A DNA stretch of 64,000 nucleotides from Melioribacteraceae bacterium (GTDB lineage Bacteria; Bacteroidota; Ignavibacteria; Ignavibacteriales; Melioribacteraceae). Under the pieces are notes generated by a model. It was not told where the DNA came from and ran no database searches. It was given only the letters and a program-made list of their open reading frames with translations. Positions 63,252 to 64,000 of this stretch are shown piece after piece. Both the position numbers and the translations under genes were made by a program. The stretch spans positions 1,302,001 through 1,366,000 of the forward strand of contig DAOSDY010000001.1 of NCBI GenBank assembly GCA_035362835.1, read 5' to 3'. Within the stretch, counting starts at the first letter, position 1. Each line of letters opens with the position of its first letter.

Positions 63252-63265
63252 TAGTTACTCCTTAT

Positions 63266-63925
63266 TTATTTAATTACTTTAGTCGATAATGAAGCGATAT
63301 TTTCGATTGATGCATCGATTGAATCACCTGGAACCACACGCCCAACTCCTTCGGGTGTCCCTGTAAAAATCAGATCTCCTTTTTCCAGTTTCATTCGTGC
63401 AGAGATATATTTCACAATTTCAACCGGCGAAAAGATCATATTCTTAACCTGCGAATTCTGTTTTTCTACTCCATTTACTGAAAGGGAGATCGCCTCATTC
63501 CCGTTTAAAGAATAATCTTTCTTCAATACAATCTCAGAGAGAACTGCCGCTGTATCAAAACATTTGGCCAAGGTCCAGGGTTCTCCCTTTTTCTTGAACT
63601 GGGATTGTAAATCCCGGAGAGTCATATCAAGTCCAACCGTGTAACCCTCAATTGCCTCCGAAGCGGATTGGTCATCAGCATTTTTTACTTCGGCTCCAAT
63701 ATATAGAACAAGTTCTACTTCGTGATGCAGGTCGTTTGAATATTCCGGATGAACAACCGGTTCTCCAGAAAAGATAACGTTTGATGCCGGTTTTAAAAAT
63801 ATCAAAGGGAAATCAGGAATTTCGTTTCCAAGTTCTCTGGCGTGTTCGGCATAGTTTCTTCCTACACAAACAATTTTCCCGATCGGGACTTCATCATTAC
63901 TGTTTTTGAATTTTAGATATTTCAT
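63266..63925 (-). CDS. Fumarylacetoacetate hydrolase family protein
   Basis: A 219-residue enzyme of the FAH family, short form. Metal ligands are visible: Glu69 and Glu71 in HHEVELVLYIG and Asp100 in VGLDMTLRD; KIVCVGRNYAEHARELG and IFTGTPEGVGRV complete the family pattern. Members act as acylpyruvases, oxaloacetate decarboxylases or isomerases in aromatic degradation; which one cannot be told. It lies 14 bp upstream of the FmdB-type gene on the same strand, so the two may be co-transcribed. Confidence 0.9.
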   Translation of the reverse strand: MKYLKFKNSNDEVPIGKIVCVGRNYAEHARELGNEIPDFPLIFLKPASNVIFSGEPVVHPEYSNDLHHEVELVLYIGAEVKNADDQSASEAIEGYTVGLDMTLRDLQSQFKKKGEPWTLAKCFDTAAVLSEIVLKKDYSLNGNEAISLSVNGVEKQNSQVKNMIFSPVEIVKYISARMKLEKGDLIFTGTPEGVGRVVPGDSIDASIENIASLSTKVIK

Positions 63926-64000
63926 AACGCCTTATTAGATAAAATATTTTTTAAAAGGATTCAGGGGGAATAAAAAGTTTTCTAAGTTTTTTGTTCCTTT

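Noticed and set aside
1..64000. Mobile elements, CRISPR arrays, toxin-antitoxin or phage defence genes
   Set aside because: No transposase, integrase, regularly spaced repeat array or recognised defence gene is visible on either strand.

Overview
The window looks like ordinary chromosomal DNA from a member of the Ignavibacteria/Chlorobi branch of the Bacteroidota superphylum; this is inferred, with no rRNA or search to prove it. Evidence: a type IX secretion (T9SS) type A sorting tail of the NYPNPFNPSTTI kind at the end of the 33164-34915 product; many secreted or lipid-anchored proteins with Bacteroidota-like architectures (LVIVD and Asp-box propellers, GH127, M16 and M49 peptidases, a Tricorn-like protease); and TAnnTTTG-type -7 promoter elements just upstream of several genes. 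About 52 protein genes are supported. I see no rRNA, tRNA, CRISPR array, insertion sequence, integrase or phage gene.

Layout. 1-5.2 kb: the end of a multi-LTD surface protein, a CoA-binding protein, an LVIVD lipoprotein, a PAP2-like membrane enzyme, and a stand-alone cobalamin-binding protein carrying the W-x9-EH signature of B12 photoreceptors. 5.2-14.4 kb: GH13 alpha-amylase lipoprotein, nitrilase-family amidohydrolase, zinc-ribbon protein, M24 aminopeptidase, Tricorn-like protease, glutamine amidotransferase. 14.4-25.8 kb: PAS histidine kinase, Sua5, HisN-like phosphatase, double-domain M16 protease, thioredoxin, ferredoxin, a DUF4920-like protein, PriA, a YIP1 membrane protein. 26-31 kb: tryptophanase, a DUF4905-like protein followed by the AmmeMemo A and B proteins, and an aminotransferase.

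31-35 kb is an AT-rich patch of secreted or surface proteins bracketed by small palindromic repeats. 35-44 kb: transketolase, then a co-directional run of Asp-box propeller protein, alpha/beta hydrolase, GH127 beta-L-arabinofuranosidase and DinB protein, probably for extracellular polymer breakdown. 44-49.5 kb: glycyl-tRNA synthetase, an ECF sigma factor/anti-sigma/lipoprotein operon and a convergent M61-like peptidase. 49.9-59.7 kb: an active/inactive M16 protease pair and a TetR-TolC-MFP-RND efflux operon. 59.8-64 kb: HAD phosphatase, ArsC-like protein, dipeptidyl peptidase III lipoprotein, FmdB-type zinc ribbon and a fumarylacetoacetase-family enzyme.

The genes suggest a heterotroph that degrades peptides and polysaccharides outside or at the surface of the cell, takes up the products and ferments or respires amino acids (tryptophanase, aminotransferase, peptidases). 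Convergent gene pairs are usually separated by strong hairpin terminators. The points most worth following up are the stand-alone CarH-like B12 photosensor, two genes that appear to start at non-canonical AUU and AUC codons, a nitrilase lacking the usual catalytic lysine, and the sigma/anti-sigma operon with an unusual two-anchor lipoprotein. I did not find a clearly new multi-gene system.
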